Shown here in pieces: positions 17,126 through 25,270 of a stretch of DNA of 49,216 nt. The stretch covers positions 9,406 through 58,621 of the forward strand of contig DLBH01000028.1 of assembly GCA_002494165.1 (NCBI GenBank), in the 5' to 3' direction. The position numbers were made by a program, and so were the translations under genes. How positions within the stretch are numbered: position 1 is the stretch's first letter; the number at the start of each line of letters is the position of its first letter. The DNA comes from Lachnospiraceae bacterium UBA7026. Lineage in GTDB: Bacteria > Bacillota > Clostridia > Lachnospirales > Lachnospiraceae. The notes under the pieces are model-generated. The model saw only the letters and a list, made by a program, of their open reading frames with translations. It did not search any database and was not told where the DNA came from.

Positions 17126-17285
17126 AAAGCAGGCTTTTAGTTCCTTTTTGTGCAATGAAAAGCAACAGCAGGTTGCTTGCAGGATTCCCTCGGAAAGTCC
17201 ATAATAAGACTATAGCAGGATTAACAGGAGAGTCTCCTCTTTATGCCTGGCATAAAGGAAGTTATTTTGTGGGAGGAGTGGTTGG

Positions 17286-17729
17286 ATGGAAACGAAGGAT
17301 ATTATTAAGAACATACGGGAGAAAAAGGGCCTCACCCAGGATCAGCTGGCAGAGCGGGTGCTGGTGAGCAGGCAGGCGGTGAGCCGCTGGGAAAATGGGG
17401 AGACCCAGCCAAATACGGAAACCCTGAAATTACTGTCAAAGGAATTTGACCTGTCAATCAATACACTGCTGGGGACGCCCAGACAGCTGGTGTGTCAGTG
17501 CTGCGGCATGCCCTTAAATGAAGATGATATGATCAGCCGGGAGCCGGACGGCAGCTTTAATGAAGACTACTGTAAGTGGTGTTACCATGATGGCGGTTTT
17601 GTTTATGAATCCAGGGATGCCCTGCTGGATTTCCTGCTGGGGCATATGCCTAACCCGGACCAGTTACCGGATAAGGAAAGACGACTTCAATATGACGGAT
17701 ATCTTTCACAACTAAAACACTGGAAATAG
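17286..17729 (+). CDS. XRE-family regulator with C-terminal zinc-ribbon domain
   Basis: Transcription regulator, 147 aa. Residues 5-60 are a Cro/CI-type HTH (IIKNIREKKGLTQDQLAERV, then SRQAVSRWENGETQPNTETL). Residues 70-147 match the putative zinc-ribbon domain Zn_ribbon_2: CQCCGMPL, then DYCKWCYHDGGFVY, and a helical tail. The metal or ligand is unknown. GGGAGGAG lies about 10 bases before the ATG, and a strong terminator follows the stop at about 20 bp. It stands alone between the AT-rich DUF2142 gene and the two-component system. Confidence 0.88.
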   Translation: METKDIIKNIREKKGLTQDQLAERVLVSRQAVSRWENGETQPNTETLKLLSKEFDLSINTLLGTPRQLVCQCCGMPLNEDDMISREPDGSFNEDYCKWCYHDGGFVYESRDALLDFLLGHMPNPDQLPDKERRLQYDGYLSQLKHWK

Positions 17730-17748
17730 GATACTATGGAAGAGATGG

Positions 17749-17776
17749 GGCTGCCTTTAAATGGCAGCCTTTTTTT
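17749..17776 (+). terminator. Terminator after the XRE/zinc-ribbon gene
   Basis: GGCTGCC (17749-17755), 7-base loop, GGCAGCC (17763-17769), then T7. Confidence 0.9.
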
Positions 17777-17782
17777 GGATTT

Positions 17783-17947
17783 ATGTATATGCTTACTGAA
17801 TATGTAACCTTCAGCATGGCTGACAATATGGCATTTAAGAAAGCTAACAGGCCGGAACTGTCACTGTTTGCGGCAGGAACCGTAATATCCCTCCTTGACA
17901 TGGGGCTGGGGTATCTGCTGTATGTAAGGAGTAAAAATAACAGATAA
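17783..17947 (+). CDS. Possible small membrane protein or gene remnant
   Basis: A 54-codon frame starting directly after the terminator. It encodes one likely hydrophobic segment (LFAAGTVISLLDMGLGYLLYV) followed by a basic end (RSKNNR), a plausible single-pass layout. There is no good ribosome binding site and no promoter between the terminator and the ATG. I do not recognise it; it may be the 3' remnant of a larger membrane protein gene or chance. Confidence 0.2.
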   Translation: MYMLTEYVTFSMADNMAFKKANRPELSLFAAGTVISLLDMGLGYLLYVRSKNNR

Positions 17948-18014
17948 TAAAAAAATATGTCTACTGCGATGTGATTTATGGATGAGAGGATTATTGTTTT
18001 CATCCCCTTTTCGT

Positions 18015-18039
18015 GATATATTTGAAACAGTTTCATATC
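18015..18039. promoter_or_regulatory. Inverted repeat before the histidine kinase gene
   Basis: GAAAC-A-GTTTC (18024-18034) is a perfect 5-1-5 palindrome, flanked by outer arms GATAT (18015-18019) and ATATC (18035-18039) with a 4-base asymmetry. It lies about 130 bp before the kinase start and may be an operator. The rest of 17948-18167 shows nothing else I can assign. Confidence 0.35.
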
Positions 18040-18167
18040 GCGTACAGAAGTTAGAATCATTAAACTTACTCGATATTATAAGAGATGAAACTTTTGTTCA
18101 GCAGTCCGTAAATGAAAGATAAGATATCTTGGTATTCTGATTCAACGATGGTATATGGTGAGGGCTT

Positions 18168-19649
18168 ATGACTTTACGAAAGAAAATATTATTATCCAGT
18201 ATTCTTATGGTTGTTTTGCCCTTGCTGCTTATTCTTGTTTTCTGGACCGGTTATCTCGCCTTTAATAAGGGGGAGAGTCTCAAGCCTATTAACCGGTCTT
18301 CCTTTGGCAGTGACCGGCTGACGGAGGCCATGAACGTCCTCTATACCTATGAAGCGGAACTTTCAGCTATGAACTGGGATATGGTTAATTTTCAAACCGG
18401 CCAGGGCAGGGAGCTCCTGGTCTCTCCGGATAAGGAGAGGATTGAGGAGATGGAGAGTCTGGGCTACCATATTGAGCTGGCATCCTCCAAGGGAGTTGCC
18501 TACAGTAATATGAATGACAGGGACCGGCAGATCCTTGCAGACATGGCTCCCCTGGCAGATGGGGCAGTCTGCTGGTCGGGTAATAATCTGGCTGTCAGGG
18601 ACAGTTTCCAGGTGGCCGGCCAGACCCTGCATCTGACGGCTGTCTACAATGGGATCAGGGTGGATCAAGGAGTCAGGGATTCTCTGATTCCTATGTATAT
18701 GGTTTCACCGACTCTGATCCTTGTTTTTCTGCTCCTTGCTTTGGGAGCTGTCGCCATCACGGTCATAGTCATTTCCCGCTGGCTGGGGAAATCTGTCCTC
18801 CAGCCCCTTGAGGAACTGAAAAAGGGAGCCGATATGGTTGCCCAGGATAAGCTGGACTACCGGATCTCTTATGCCGGCCGGGATGAGTTTGGCGATGTCT
18901 GCCAGGAATTTGACCATATGCGGCTGCAGTTAAAGGAAGCCAGGATGAGACAGGAAGCATATGAAGAAGAGAGACGTGATCTCCTGCGGGGTATCTCCCA
19001 TGATCTGCGGTCACCCCTCACGTCCATAAAGGGCTATGCCATGGGACTGAAGGATGGGATTGCTGATACGGAAGACAAGAAACAACGCTATTATGATGCC
19101 ATTCTGACAAGGGCAGATGACCTGGAGAGGATGACGGAAAGCCTGACCCTTCTTGTCAGGTTGGAGAGTGACAGCAGTCTGCTCCAGCTTGAAAAGGTCT
19201 GCCTGGATGAGTATATCCGTCAGCTGCTCGTGGAGAAGGAAGCTTGGCTTATGGACCGCCAGGTGGATGTGGACTACAGAACCGGGTTTGCGGCAGCGGA
19301 AGTCAGAATAGATATCCGGGAAATGCAGAGGGTTTTTATAAATCTTTTTGAGAATACAGTCCGTTACCGGATCAAGGACCACTCAGGGGTGGAGATTCAT
19401 TGTACCCGGAATGGCAACATGGTGGATATCAGTTTCTGTGATGACGGTCCCGGAGTCAGAAGGAAACATCTGAGCCATCTTTTTGAAAGCTTTTACAGGG
19501 CCGATGAGGCCAGGACAAATCCTGGAAAAGGTAGTGGAATCGGCCTGGCTGTGGTAAAGAGGATTATTGAGGGCCAGGGAGGCCGGGTCAGGGCCTCCTC
19601 AGACAAGGGCCTGTGTATCACCATGTCCCTGCCGTTGGTTAATGGCTGA
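18168..19649 (+). CDS. Membrane sensor histidine kinase
   Basis: Sensor kinase of the OmpR-partner (HPK1-like) class, 493 aa. TM1 is at 8-32, an extracytoplasmic sensor region spans about 33-172, TM2 is at about 177-203, HAMP at 205-257, and HisKA follows with H278 in RGISHDLRSPLTSIKGYA. HATPase_c shows N396 (LFENTVRY), DDGPGV and GKGSGIGLAVVKRI. It presumably phosphorylates the response regulator encoded at 19858, reached across a gap filled with tandem repeats. GGTGAGGG precedes the ATG. The sensor domain has no recognised ligand motif. The adjacent ABC/FtsX-like genes fit envelope- or metal-stress systems, but the signal is unknown. Confidence 0.93.
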   Translation: MTLRKKILLSSILMVVLPLLLILVFWTGYLAFNKGESLKPINRSSFGSDRLTEAMNVLYTYEAELSAMNWDMVNFQTGQGRELLVSPDKERIEEMESLGYHIELASSKGVAYSNMNDRDRQILADMAPLADGAVCWSGNNLAVRDSFQVAGQTLHLTAVYNGIRVDQGVRDSLIPMYMVSPTLILVFLLLALGAVAITVIVISRWLGKSVLQPLEELKKGADMVAQDKLDYRISYAGRDEFGDVCQEFDHMRLQLKEARMRQEAYEEERRDLLRGISHDLRSPLTSIKGYAMGLKDGIADTEDKKQRYYDAILTRADDLERMTESLTLLVRLESDSSLLQLEKVCLDEYIRQLLVEKEAWLMDRQVDVDYRTGFAAAEVRIDIREMQRVFINLFENTVRYRIKDHSGVEIHCTRNGNMVDISFCDDGPGVRRKHLSHLFESFYRADEARTNPGKGSGIGLAVVKRIIEGQGGRVRASSDKGLCITMSLPLVNG

Positions 19650-19668
19650 TAAAAAATAGTCGGGAAAA

Positions 19669-19775
19669 CGATTGGGAAAAACCGGCCGAAAAAATGGTTG
19701 TGAAAAAGTAGCTGAAAAAACGGGTTGTGAAAAACCGGCCGAAAAAACCGATTGGGAAAAACCGGCTGAAAAAAA
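19669..19775 (+). repeat. Four imperfect 26-27-bp tandem repeats between kinase and regulator genes
   Basis: Units at 19669-19694, 19695-19720, 19721-19747 and 19748-19775, with core GAAAAACCGGCCGAAAAAA (unit 2 diverged to GAAAAAGTAGCTGAAAAAA). Partial units lie on both sides. Copies 1 and 4, and copies 2 and 3, share their left parts. All frames contain stops, so this is not coding. It separates two genes that should be co-transcribed. Confidence 0.75.
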
Positions 19776-19857
19776 GCAATTAGGATAAACCGGATTATGG
19801 AATATTAACTGAGATTAAAGATAAAAGCAGGCCAGACCGCAAAGGAGGATGACATCG

Positions 19858-20568
19858 ATGAAGAAAATACTGATTGTGGAGGATGACGGGCTGGCGGCAG
19901 ACCTGGAGAGGGACTATCTGGAGGCCTCCGGCTACCAGGTGGAGGTCTGCGGAAACGGCCGGGAGGGTCTGGAAAAGGCGGAGACCGGAGGCTATGACCT
20001 GCTTCTTCTGGATGTTATGCTGCCGGAGATCTCTGGCTTTGACATCTGCCGGAGAATCCGCCAGGACCAGAATGTCCCCATTATCCTGGTCACGGCCAGG
20101 ACGGAGGATGTGGATAAGATCCGGGGCCTGGGACTGGGGGCCGATGACTACATGGTCAAGCCTTTTAATCCCACAGAGCTGGTTGCCCGGGTTGGTGCCC
20201 ATATTCGTATTCATGAGAGGCTGCTTTCCGATAAGAAAAAAGAGTCGGAACAAGAGGAGGAGCTTCGGTATAAAGACCTGGTGATCTCAGCCCCTTACCG
20301 AAAGGTAACTTTAGGAGGCCATGAGGTGAAACTGAAAAACCGGGAGTATGAGCTGCTGCATTTTCTGGCCTCCCATCCAGGCATGGTTTTTTCAAAAGAT
20401 ACCCTCTTTGAACGGATCTGGGGCCTGGAGGCAGCGGGGGACACGGCCACAGTGACGGTCCATATCAACCGGATCCGGGAGAAGATTGAAAAGAATCCCC
20501 AGAAGCCTGAATATATCCTGACGGTATGGGGAGCAGGATATAAATTTGCGGAAAAACCATCAGTTTAG
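19858..20568 (+). CDS. OmpR-family response regulator
   Basis: Two-component response regulator, 236 aa from ATG 19858. The in-frame ATG at 19849 directly abuts the AAAGGAGG site and cannot be the start. The receiver domain has E8-D9-D10, phospho-acceptor D52 in LLLDVMLPEISGFD, and K102 in DDYMVKPF. The C-terminal winged helix (about 140-234) ends EYILTVWGAGYKF, the usual OmpR/PhoB signature. Its stop codon lies inside the first of three AGTTTAG repeats that look like its own DNA-binding site. It is the partner of the kinase encoded at 18168. Confidence 0.95.
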   Translation: MKKILIVEDDGLAADLERDYLEASGYQVEVCGNGREGLEKAETGGYDLLLLDVMLPEISGFDICRRIRQDQNVPIILVTARTEDVDKIRGLGLGADDYMVKPFNPTELVARVGAHIRIHERLLSDKKKESEQEEELRYKDLVISAPYRKVTLGGHEVKLKNREYELLHFLASHPGMVFSKDTLFERIWGLEAAGDTATVTVHINRIREKIEKNPQKPEYILTVWGAGYKFAEKPSV

Positions 20569-20590
20569 AAAAAGTTTAGATATAGTTTAG
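20562..20590 (+). promoter_or_regulatory. Three AGTTTAG direct repeats at an 11-bp period
   Basis: AGTTTAG occurs at 20562-20568, 20573-20579 and 20584-20590, one helical turn apart, each separated by four A/T bases. This is the standard layout of OmpR/PhoB-family sites. It lies at the 3' end of the response-regulator gene and before the DUF4418-ABC genes. The terminator at 20618 lies between these repeats and that operon, so any promoter here must read through it. Confidence 0.6.
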
Positions 20591-20617
20591 ACGGAGGATA
20601 GGTCTTCTGTGTACCAT

Positions 20618-20661
20618 AAGTCATGAGGTTAGTAGTAACTAATCCCATGACTTGTTTTTTT
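20618..20661 (+). terminator. Terminator/attenuator after the response regulator gene
   Basis: AAGTCATG (20618-20625) and CATGACTT (20646-20653) form the base of a stem that extends inward imperfectly (AGGTTAGT with ACTAATCC), followed by GTTTTTTTA. Confidence 0.8.
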
Positions 20662-20767
20662 ATGCAGCCGTTCATTTATGTAGCCTTCCATTTATGCAGC
20701 CTGGTAGGAAGAATAACTGGAGAGGTTACGGAATAGCTGTAAATAACAGGAAAAGGAGAGCTTGATT

Positions 20768-21166
20768 ATGAAGGATAAAAATGTACTGTTGTCACTGGTC
20801 CCGTCCCTGGCCGGCCTGCTGCTTGCCATCGGCGTAATGACCGTATTTTCAGCCTGCGGGATCAAGGATGACGGGACCTTTATGCACTGCCATGATGCCC
20901 AGATTTCTGTAGCCCTGAGCGGGGGATGCATCGCTGTATTTTTTGCATTGGCAGCCTTTCTGAAAAACAGGATAGCCAGAATTATTTTTAATGTTGCGGC
21001 TTTGGTCGTCTCTGTCCGTGCCTTTCTGCTGCCGGGTATCCTCATGCCCATGTGTATGATGCGGACCATGCGCTGCTACACAGTCATGCAGCCCTTTGTC
21101 AGAATCATGACAGTAATCTGTGCACTTTTTGCCCTTTGGGGAATCATCAGATCCTTAAAGAAATAA
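20768..21166 (+). CDS. DUF4418 family membrane protein
   Basis: Small four-helix membrane protein, 132 aa from ATG 20768 (AAGGAG ten bases upstream; TTG 20762 is too close). It matches DUF4418, function unknown. The loops are rich in soft-metal ligands: a Cys after helix 1 (FSACGI), MHCHDAQ before helix 2, and MPMCMMRTMRC before helix 4. These Met/Cys/His clusters suggest metal or redox chemistry at the membrane surface, which is my inference. It begins the gene set DUF4418, DUF6273, two FtsX-like permeases and an ATPase that follows the two-component system. Confidence 0.8.
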   Translation: MKDKNVLLSLVPSLAGLLLAIGVMTVFSACGIKDDGTFMHCHDAQISVALSGGCIAVFFALAAFLKNRIARIIFNVAALVVSVRAFLLPGILMPMCMMRTMRCYTVMQPFVRIMTVICALFALWGIIRSLKK

Positions 21167-21233
21167 AATGGTAAATGTTTAAATTTCAGCAAGACAGGAA
21201 TGTTCAGATAGAGGGGGTGCGGGGTGATTGAAA

Positions 21234-22088
21234 ATGACAGGAAAGAAACGAATCCTGCTTTTTACAGGATTTGTCCTGCTTTTGGTTGCGGGCTCTGCCT
21301 TGATTATGTTGGGGTTGAAAAAAGCCGGGTCCTACAGGCAGGCGGCAGAACTTATGGAGGCTGGTGACCAGGAAGGAGCCTACCGGATCTATAAAGGGCT
21401 TGGCTCTTATAAGGATGCCGGGGAAAGAATGGAGCAAATGGCCAAAAAGGATCCTGTCCTACCTTACAGGATACTCTCTAAGGGTGACCTGGTAACCTTT
21501 GGCAATTACGAGCAGGATAATGATAAAGATAATGGGAAGGAAGCCATAGAATGGATGGTTCTGGACCGGATCGATGATGAGCTCCTTTTACTCAGTGTCA
21601 ATTGCCTGGATTGCAAAACCTATAATGACAAAGCTTTTGAGCCGGTGACCTGGGAAGAGAGCCAGATCCGCAGCTGGCTCAATGGAGACTTTTACGAAGA
21701 AGCCTTTTCCAGTAAGGAAAAAAAGTTGATTCTGACCCTTGACCATGAAAATCCCAATCAGTCTGCCCTGGGAACAGAAGGCGGTAAGGTCAGCAGAGAC
21801 CAGGTTGTCCTGCTCAGTGAAATGGAGGCCGGAATCTACTTGGGGGATGAGATGGACCGGGAGATTACCGGCAAGGCAGAGGCCACGCCATATGCCATAG
21901 AGCATGGAGCTTACGTAGACGAAAGTGGTATGGCGGACTGGTGGCTCAGAAGCCCTGGTGCCTATGAGTATACAGCCCAGTTTGTGCAGGCTTCCGGCAT
22001 ACCCTATATCTCCGGGGCCTACGTGGATATCGCCTACGGGGTCCGGCCGGCCATATGGCTGAACCTGGCTTCTGGGGAAAATCAATGA
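21234..22088 (+). CDS. Membrane-anchored DUF6273-domain protein
   Basis: About 284 aa. A short basic N terminus and one hydrophobic segment (8-28, ILLFTGFVLLLVAGSALIML) are followed by a short repeat-like helical region (YRQAAELMEAGDQEGAYRIY, then GLGSYKDAGERM). The rest is a DUF6273 domain with VTFGNYEQDN, IEWMVLD, SQIRSWLNGDFY and a C-terminal DWWLRSPG and GVRPAIWLNL. It is predicted to sit outside the cell, anchored by the N-terminal helix. The fold is related to formylglycine-enzyme/C-type-lectin-like domains, but no activity can be assigned. ATG 21234 is chosen for the purine-rich stretch before it; TTG 21228 is possible. The next gene starts 24 bp later. Confidence 0.8.
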   Translation: MTGKKRILLFTGFVLLLVAGSALIMLGLKKAGSYRQAAELMEAGDQEGAYRIYKGLGSYKDAGERMEQMAKKDPVLPYRILSKGDLVTFGNYEQDNDKDNGKEAIEWMVLDRIDDELLLLSVNCLDCKTYNDKAFEPVTWEESQIRSWLNGDFYEEAFSSKEKKLILTLDHENPNQSALGTEGGKVSRDQVVLLSEMEAGIYLGDEMDREITGKAEATPYAIEHGAYVDESGMADWWLRSPGAYEYTAQFVQASGIPYISGAYVDIAYGVRPAIWLNLASGENQ

Positions 22089-22111
22089 TCGTAAAGAGGA
22101 AAGGTGAGAAG

Positions 22112-23293
22112 ATGCTATCTCTTGGGAATATACCAATAAAAAATATTAAAACCCATAAAACACGGTCCATAATTTTGTTCCTGCTGACCCTGGCCCAGGC
22201 GGCCTGCCTTTTTTCCGGGACCATGATGATCGAGGGGATGAGGCAGGAACTGACCCAGGCTCAGGCCCGGTTGGGGGCTGACCTGCTGGTCTATCCCACG
22301 GCAGCGGTTTCTAAGATTTCCAAAGACAAGCTGCTCATGCAGGGGACTCCTGTGGAGGTTTACAGGGACCGGTCCATGCTTGCCAGAATGGACTCCTGTG
22401 ACGGGATCGGGGCAGTCAGTCATCAGATTTATATATCGGACAGCCAGGAGGATGGCAGTCAGGTCTGGATTACCGGCTTCGAGCCGGAGACAGACTTTGT
22501 CCTAACTCCCTGGCTGGAGGTCGGGGAGGACATCCATATTCCAAGGGGCAGTCTCCTTGTGGGAAGCAAGGTGAAGCCGGCTTCTGACAACACAGTGACC
22601 TTATACGGGAGAAAATGGCCGGTGGCCGCCCGCCTGATGGAGACCGGATCTTCCATGGATACGTCCGTATTTGTTAGCATGGAGACTCTGGAGGATATAA
22701 TCGGGGCAGCCGGGGAGGTAGGAATTGAGAAGTACTCATCCCTTCGTCCAGGATCTGATTTCTCCGTGGCCCTGGTCCGGGTAAAAGATAAAAACAAGGT
22801 GGAAAGCGTGACCAACTGGATCAATATCTATGTCAGAAAGGTTACGGCAGTCAGGAGCGAAGCAATCCTGACCCAGGCAGCCTCGGGGATCCAGGGGACA
22901 AGTAAGGCCATGGCTGTCATTGCCGGTCTGGCCTGGCTGGTTCTGGCCATTGCCCTTGGCATCACCCAGTCCATACTGATGAAAGAGAGGACCGGGGAGA
23001 TGTATGTTTGGCATTCCATCGGCGCTTCCCGCAATATCATGAATAAGGTGATGCTGTCGGAAGCTGCCGTGGTCTATCTGGCAGGAGCAGCGGCAGGAAT
23101 CGTCATGGCAGGTCTGGTCTTCGGCCTTTTTGGAAGAGTTATCCTGTCGGGGGCTGCCCCCGGCCCGGTCAGCTTTCTTTTTGCCGGTCTGCTGGCTTTA
23201 ATCCTCACTCTGGCAGCCGGCCTGGCTGCTACTTATCTTGCAGTAAAGCGGGCGGCAAAGAGTCTGGCCGGCCAGATGCTGCTGACCCTATAG
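22112..23293 (+). CDS. FtsX/MacB-like ABC transporter permease 1
   Basis: ABC permease of the FtsX-like superfamily, 393 aa from ATG 22112. The open frame extends to 22055, but AGGAAAGG lies ahead of 22112 and the resulting start MLSLGNIPIKNIK parallels the start of the next permease (MISLKNLPFKNLK). One helix near the N terminus, a large extracytoplasmic MacB-like domain (about 45-250) and three C-terminal helices (about 265-390) form the typical 1+3 topology. Such proteins act by mechanotransmission or lipoprotein/peptide handling rather than classic import. It pairs with the permease at 23307 and the ATPase at 24517. Confidence 0.9.
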   Translation: MLSLGNIPIKNIKTHKTRSIILFLLTLAQAACLFSGTMMIEGMRQELTQAQARLGADLLVYPTAAVSKISKDKLLMQGTPVEVYRDRSMLARMDSCDGIGAVSHQIYISDSQEDGSQVWITGFEPETDFVLTPWLEVGEDIHIPRGSLLVGSKVKPASDNTVTLYGRKWPVAARLMETGSSMDTSVFVSMETLEDIIGAAGEVGIEKYSSLRPGSDFSVALVRVKDKNKVESVTNWINIYVRKVTAVRSEAILTQAASGIQGTSKAMAVIAGLAWLVLAIALGITQSILMKERTGEMYVWHSIGASRNIMNKVMLSEAAVVYLAGAAAGIVMAGLVFGLFGRVILSGAAPGPVSFLFAGLLALILTLAAGLAATYLAVKRAAKSLAGQMLLTL

Positions 23294-23306
23294 AGGAGGT
23301 GATATT

Positions 23307-24515
23307 GTGATTTCACTGAAAAATTTACCCTTCAAAAACTTAAAAGGATATGCCGGAAGGACAATGGCTCTCCTCCTTTTCTCTATGCTTATGGCCCTGG
23401 CCGTCTTTGGCGGTACCATGGTGATCAGCGGGATCAGGGCGGGCCTTAGCAAGGTGGAATCCCGCTTTGGCGCGGATATCATGGTCACACCGGAAGATGC
23501 CAAAAATGATTTCGATGCCCAGAATGTGCTTTTGAAGGCAGAGCCAGGGTATTTTTACATGGAAAAGGGGAAAATGGATGAGATTGCCAAGGTGGACGGT
23601 ATAGAAAAAATGTCGGCCCAGCTGTTTATGGCATCGGCCAAGGCCGGCTGCTGCAGCGCCAAAGTCCAGATGATTGCCTATGATCCGGCCACGGATTTCA
23701 CCATCCAGCCCTGGATTGCCGACACCTACACCGATGGCCCGATGGGGCTGATGGATGTGGTAGTGGGGAGTAATGTTACCGTTTATGATAACCATATTAT
23801 CCGTTTTTATGATAATGACTGCCGGATTATCGGCCAGTTTGCCCCCACCGGGTCCACCTTAGACAACTGTGTTTACATGAATTATGACACGGTAAAGGTG
23901 CTGATTAAAGCTTCCTTCAGAAAGGGCCTGAACCAGTATTCGGAATATGACCCCGATGATGTGATTTCCGCTGTGATGATCAAGGTCAAACCGGGAGCCG
24001 ACATAGAGAAGGTTGCCGGGGACATCACAAAGCAAGTGGATGGCGTTAGTGTAGCCACCTCAAAGAACATGGTGGCCGGGATCGGGGACAGCCTGAAAAA
24101 GATATCCGGTTCGGTATCATTTTTTACTGTCACTTTCTGGCTGATCGGGACCCTGATGACCATTCTGATTTTTGCCATGATGATCAATGAGAGAAAGAGG
24201 GAATTCGCCTCCCTCTGGGCTATGGGGGCCAGCAGGAAAATCATATCAGACCTGGTAATCCGGGAGGCGGTAGTGGTAAACCTGGCAGGGGGCATCCTTG
24301 GAATTGCTCTTTCGGCCTTGATTCTCTTTATGTTTAAAAACCTGATCGGCCAGGTCCTGGGAGTGGGTTTCCTGCTTCCCGGTCCGGTCACTATTATTCT
24401 GCTGGCAGGGGCAGCCCTGTTGTCAGTCCTGCTGGCAGCCGTCATCTCCGCATGGATCGGAGTAAGAAAAATCAGCAGGATGGATGCCAGCCTGGTGTTA
24501 AAGGAGGGACAGTAG
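23307..24515 (+). CDS. FtsX/MacB-like ABC transporter permease 2
   Basis: 402 aa, GTG start at 23307 behind GAGGAGGTGA. Same 1+3 topology as permease 1: an N-terminal helix (RTMALLLFSMLMALAVFGGT), a large external domain, and three C-terminal helices with the coupling motif ASLWAMGASRKIISDLV between them. A CC pair in the external domain (AKAGCCSAKVQ) is notable. It is probably a heterodimer partner of the preceding permease. The ATPase gene begins one base after its stop. Confidence 0.9.
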   Translation: MISLKNLPFKNLKGYAGRTMALLLFSMLMALAVFGGTMVISGIRAGLSKVESRFGADIMVTPEDAKNDFDAQNVLLKAEPGYFYMEKGKMDEIAKVDGIEKMSAQLFMASAKAGCCSAKVQMIAYDPATDFTIQPWIADTYTDGPMGLMDVVVGSNVTVYDNHIIRFYDNDCRIIGQFAPTGSTLDNCVYMNYDTVKVLIKASFRKGLNQYSEYDPDDVISAVMIKVKPGADIEKVAGDITKQVDGVSVATSKNMVAGIGDSLKKISGSVSFFTVTFWLIGTLMTILIFAMMINERKREFASLWAMGASRKIISDLVIREAVVVNLAGGILGIALSALILFMFKNLIGQVLGVGFLLPGPVTIILLAGAALLSVLLAAVISAWIGVRKISRMDASLVLKEGQ

Positions 24516-24516
24516 C

Positions 24517-25188
24517 ATGATATTAAGAGCAGAAGAAGTGAAAAAAGATTTTCCCCGGGCGGGAAAGAGCAGCAATTATTTCACGGCAGTCTACCCTCTG
24601 GACTTTGTCCTGGAATCCGGCCAGTTTACCGTAATCACGGGCAAGTCCGGCAGCGGCAAAAGTACCTTGCTTAATATGCTGGCAGGCATGCTGACACCCA
24701 GCGGGGGAAAGGTTTTTCTCGATGATCAGGATATCTACAGTCTTGACGAGAAGACCCTGGCAAGGCTTCGAAACGAGAAAATAGGACTGATACCCCAGGG
24801 CCATACAGCCTTGCTGTCCCTGACCGTCCTGGAAAATGTGCTCCTGCCTTATATCCTTTACAATAAGGCCCAGCCGCCGGAGAAAAAGGCAAAAGACCTG
24901 CTTGACCAGGTGGGAATCGCATCGCTCATGGAGGCCAGACCCAATGAACTGTCCGGTGGGGAGCTGAGGCGTATGGCCATAGCCCGGGCCATGCTCATGG
25001 AGCCGTCCATCCTGCTGGCAGACGAACCTACAGCAGGCCTGGACAGCGAAAATACCATAGCGGTCCTCAGTCTGCTGCGGCAGGCAGCTGATGAGGGGGC
25101 GGCGGTCCTTGTGGTGACCCATGAAAATGAAGCGGACCATTTCACTGACCATGTACTGACCATGGATGGGGGAAGGTTAAAGGGATGA
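24517..25188 (+). CDS. ABC transporter ATP-binding protein (MacB/LolD type)
   Basis: Nucleotide-binding subunit, 223 aa. Walker A is GKSGSGKST, the Q-loop is LIPQGHTALL, the signature LSGGELRRMAIARAM, Walker B ILLADEPTAGLD, and the switch His is in VVTHENEA. Sequence and length match the MacB/LolD/FtsE-like group that works with FtsX-type permeases. It completes the operon started by the DUF4418 gene. After the stop, a perfect 14-bp palindrome CTGCCTGCAGGCAG (25195-25208) lacks a T run and is not a clear terminator. Confidence 0.94.
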   Translation: MILRAEEVKKDFPRAGKSSNYFTAVYPLDFVLESGQFTVITGKSGSGKSTLLNMLAGMLTPSGGKVFLDDQDIYSLDEKTLARLRNEKIGLIPQGHTALLSLTVLENVLLPYILYNKAQPPEKKAKDLLDQVGIASLMEARPNELSGGELRRMAIARAMLMEPSILLADEPTAGLDSENTIAVLSLLRQAADEGAAVLVVTHENEADHFTDHVLTMDGGRLKG

Positions 25189-25270
25189 AAAAACCTGCCT
25201 GCAGGCAGTGGATCAAACCATAAAAAAATAAGATACTTATGATTTGCCGCAAATTATATGTTAATTTTTC

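Noticed and set aside
17734..18060. 108-codon minus-strand frame with a hydrophobic stretch
   Set aside because: No start signals; it overlaps a plus-strand terminator and an AT-rich region where chance frames are hydrophobic.
25195..25208. CTGCCTGCAGGCAG as a terminator of the ABC operon
   Set aside because: It is a perfect palindrome but with no loop and no following T run.
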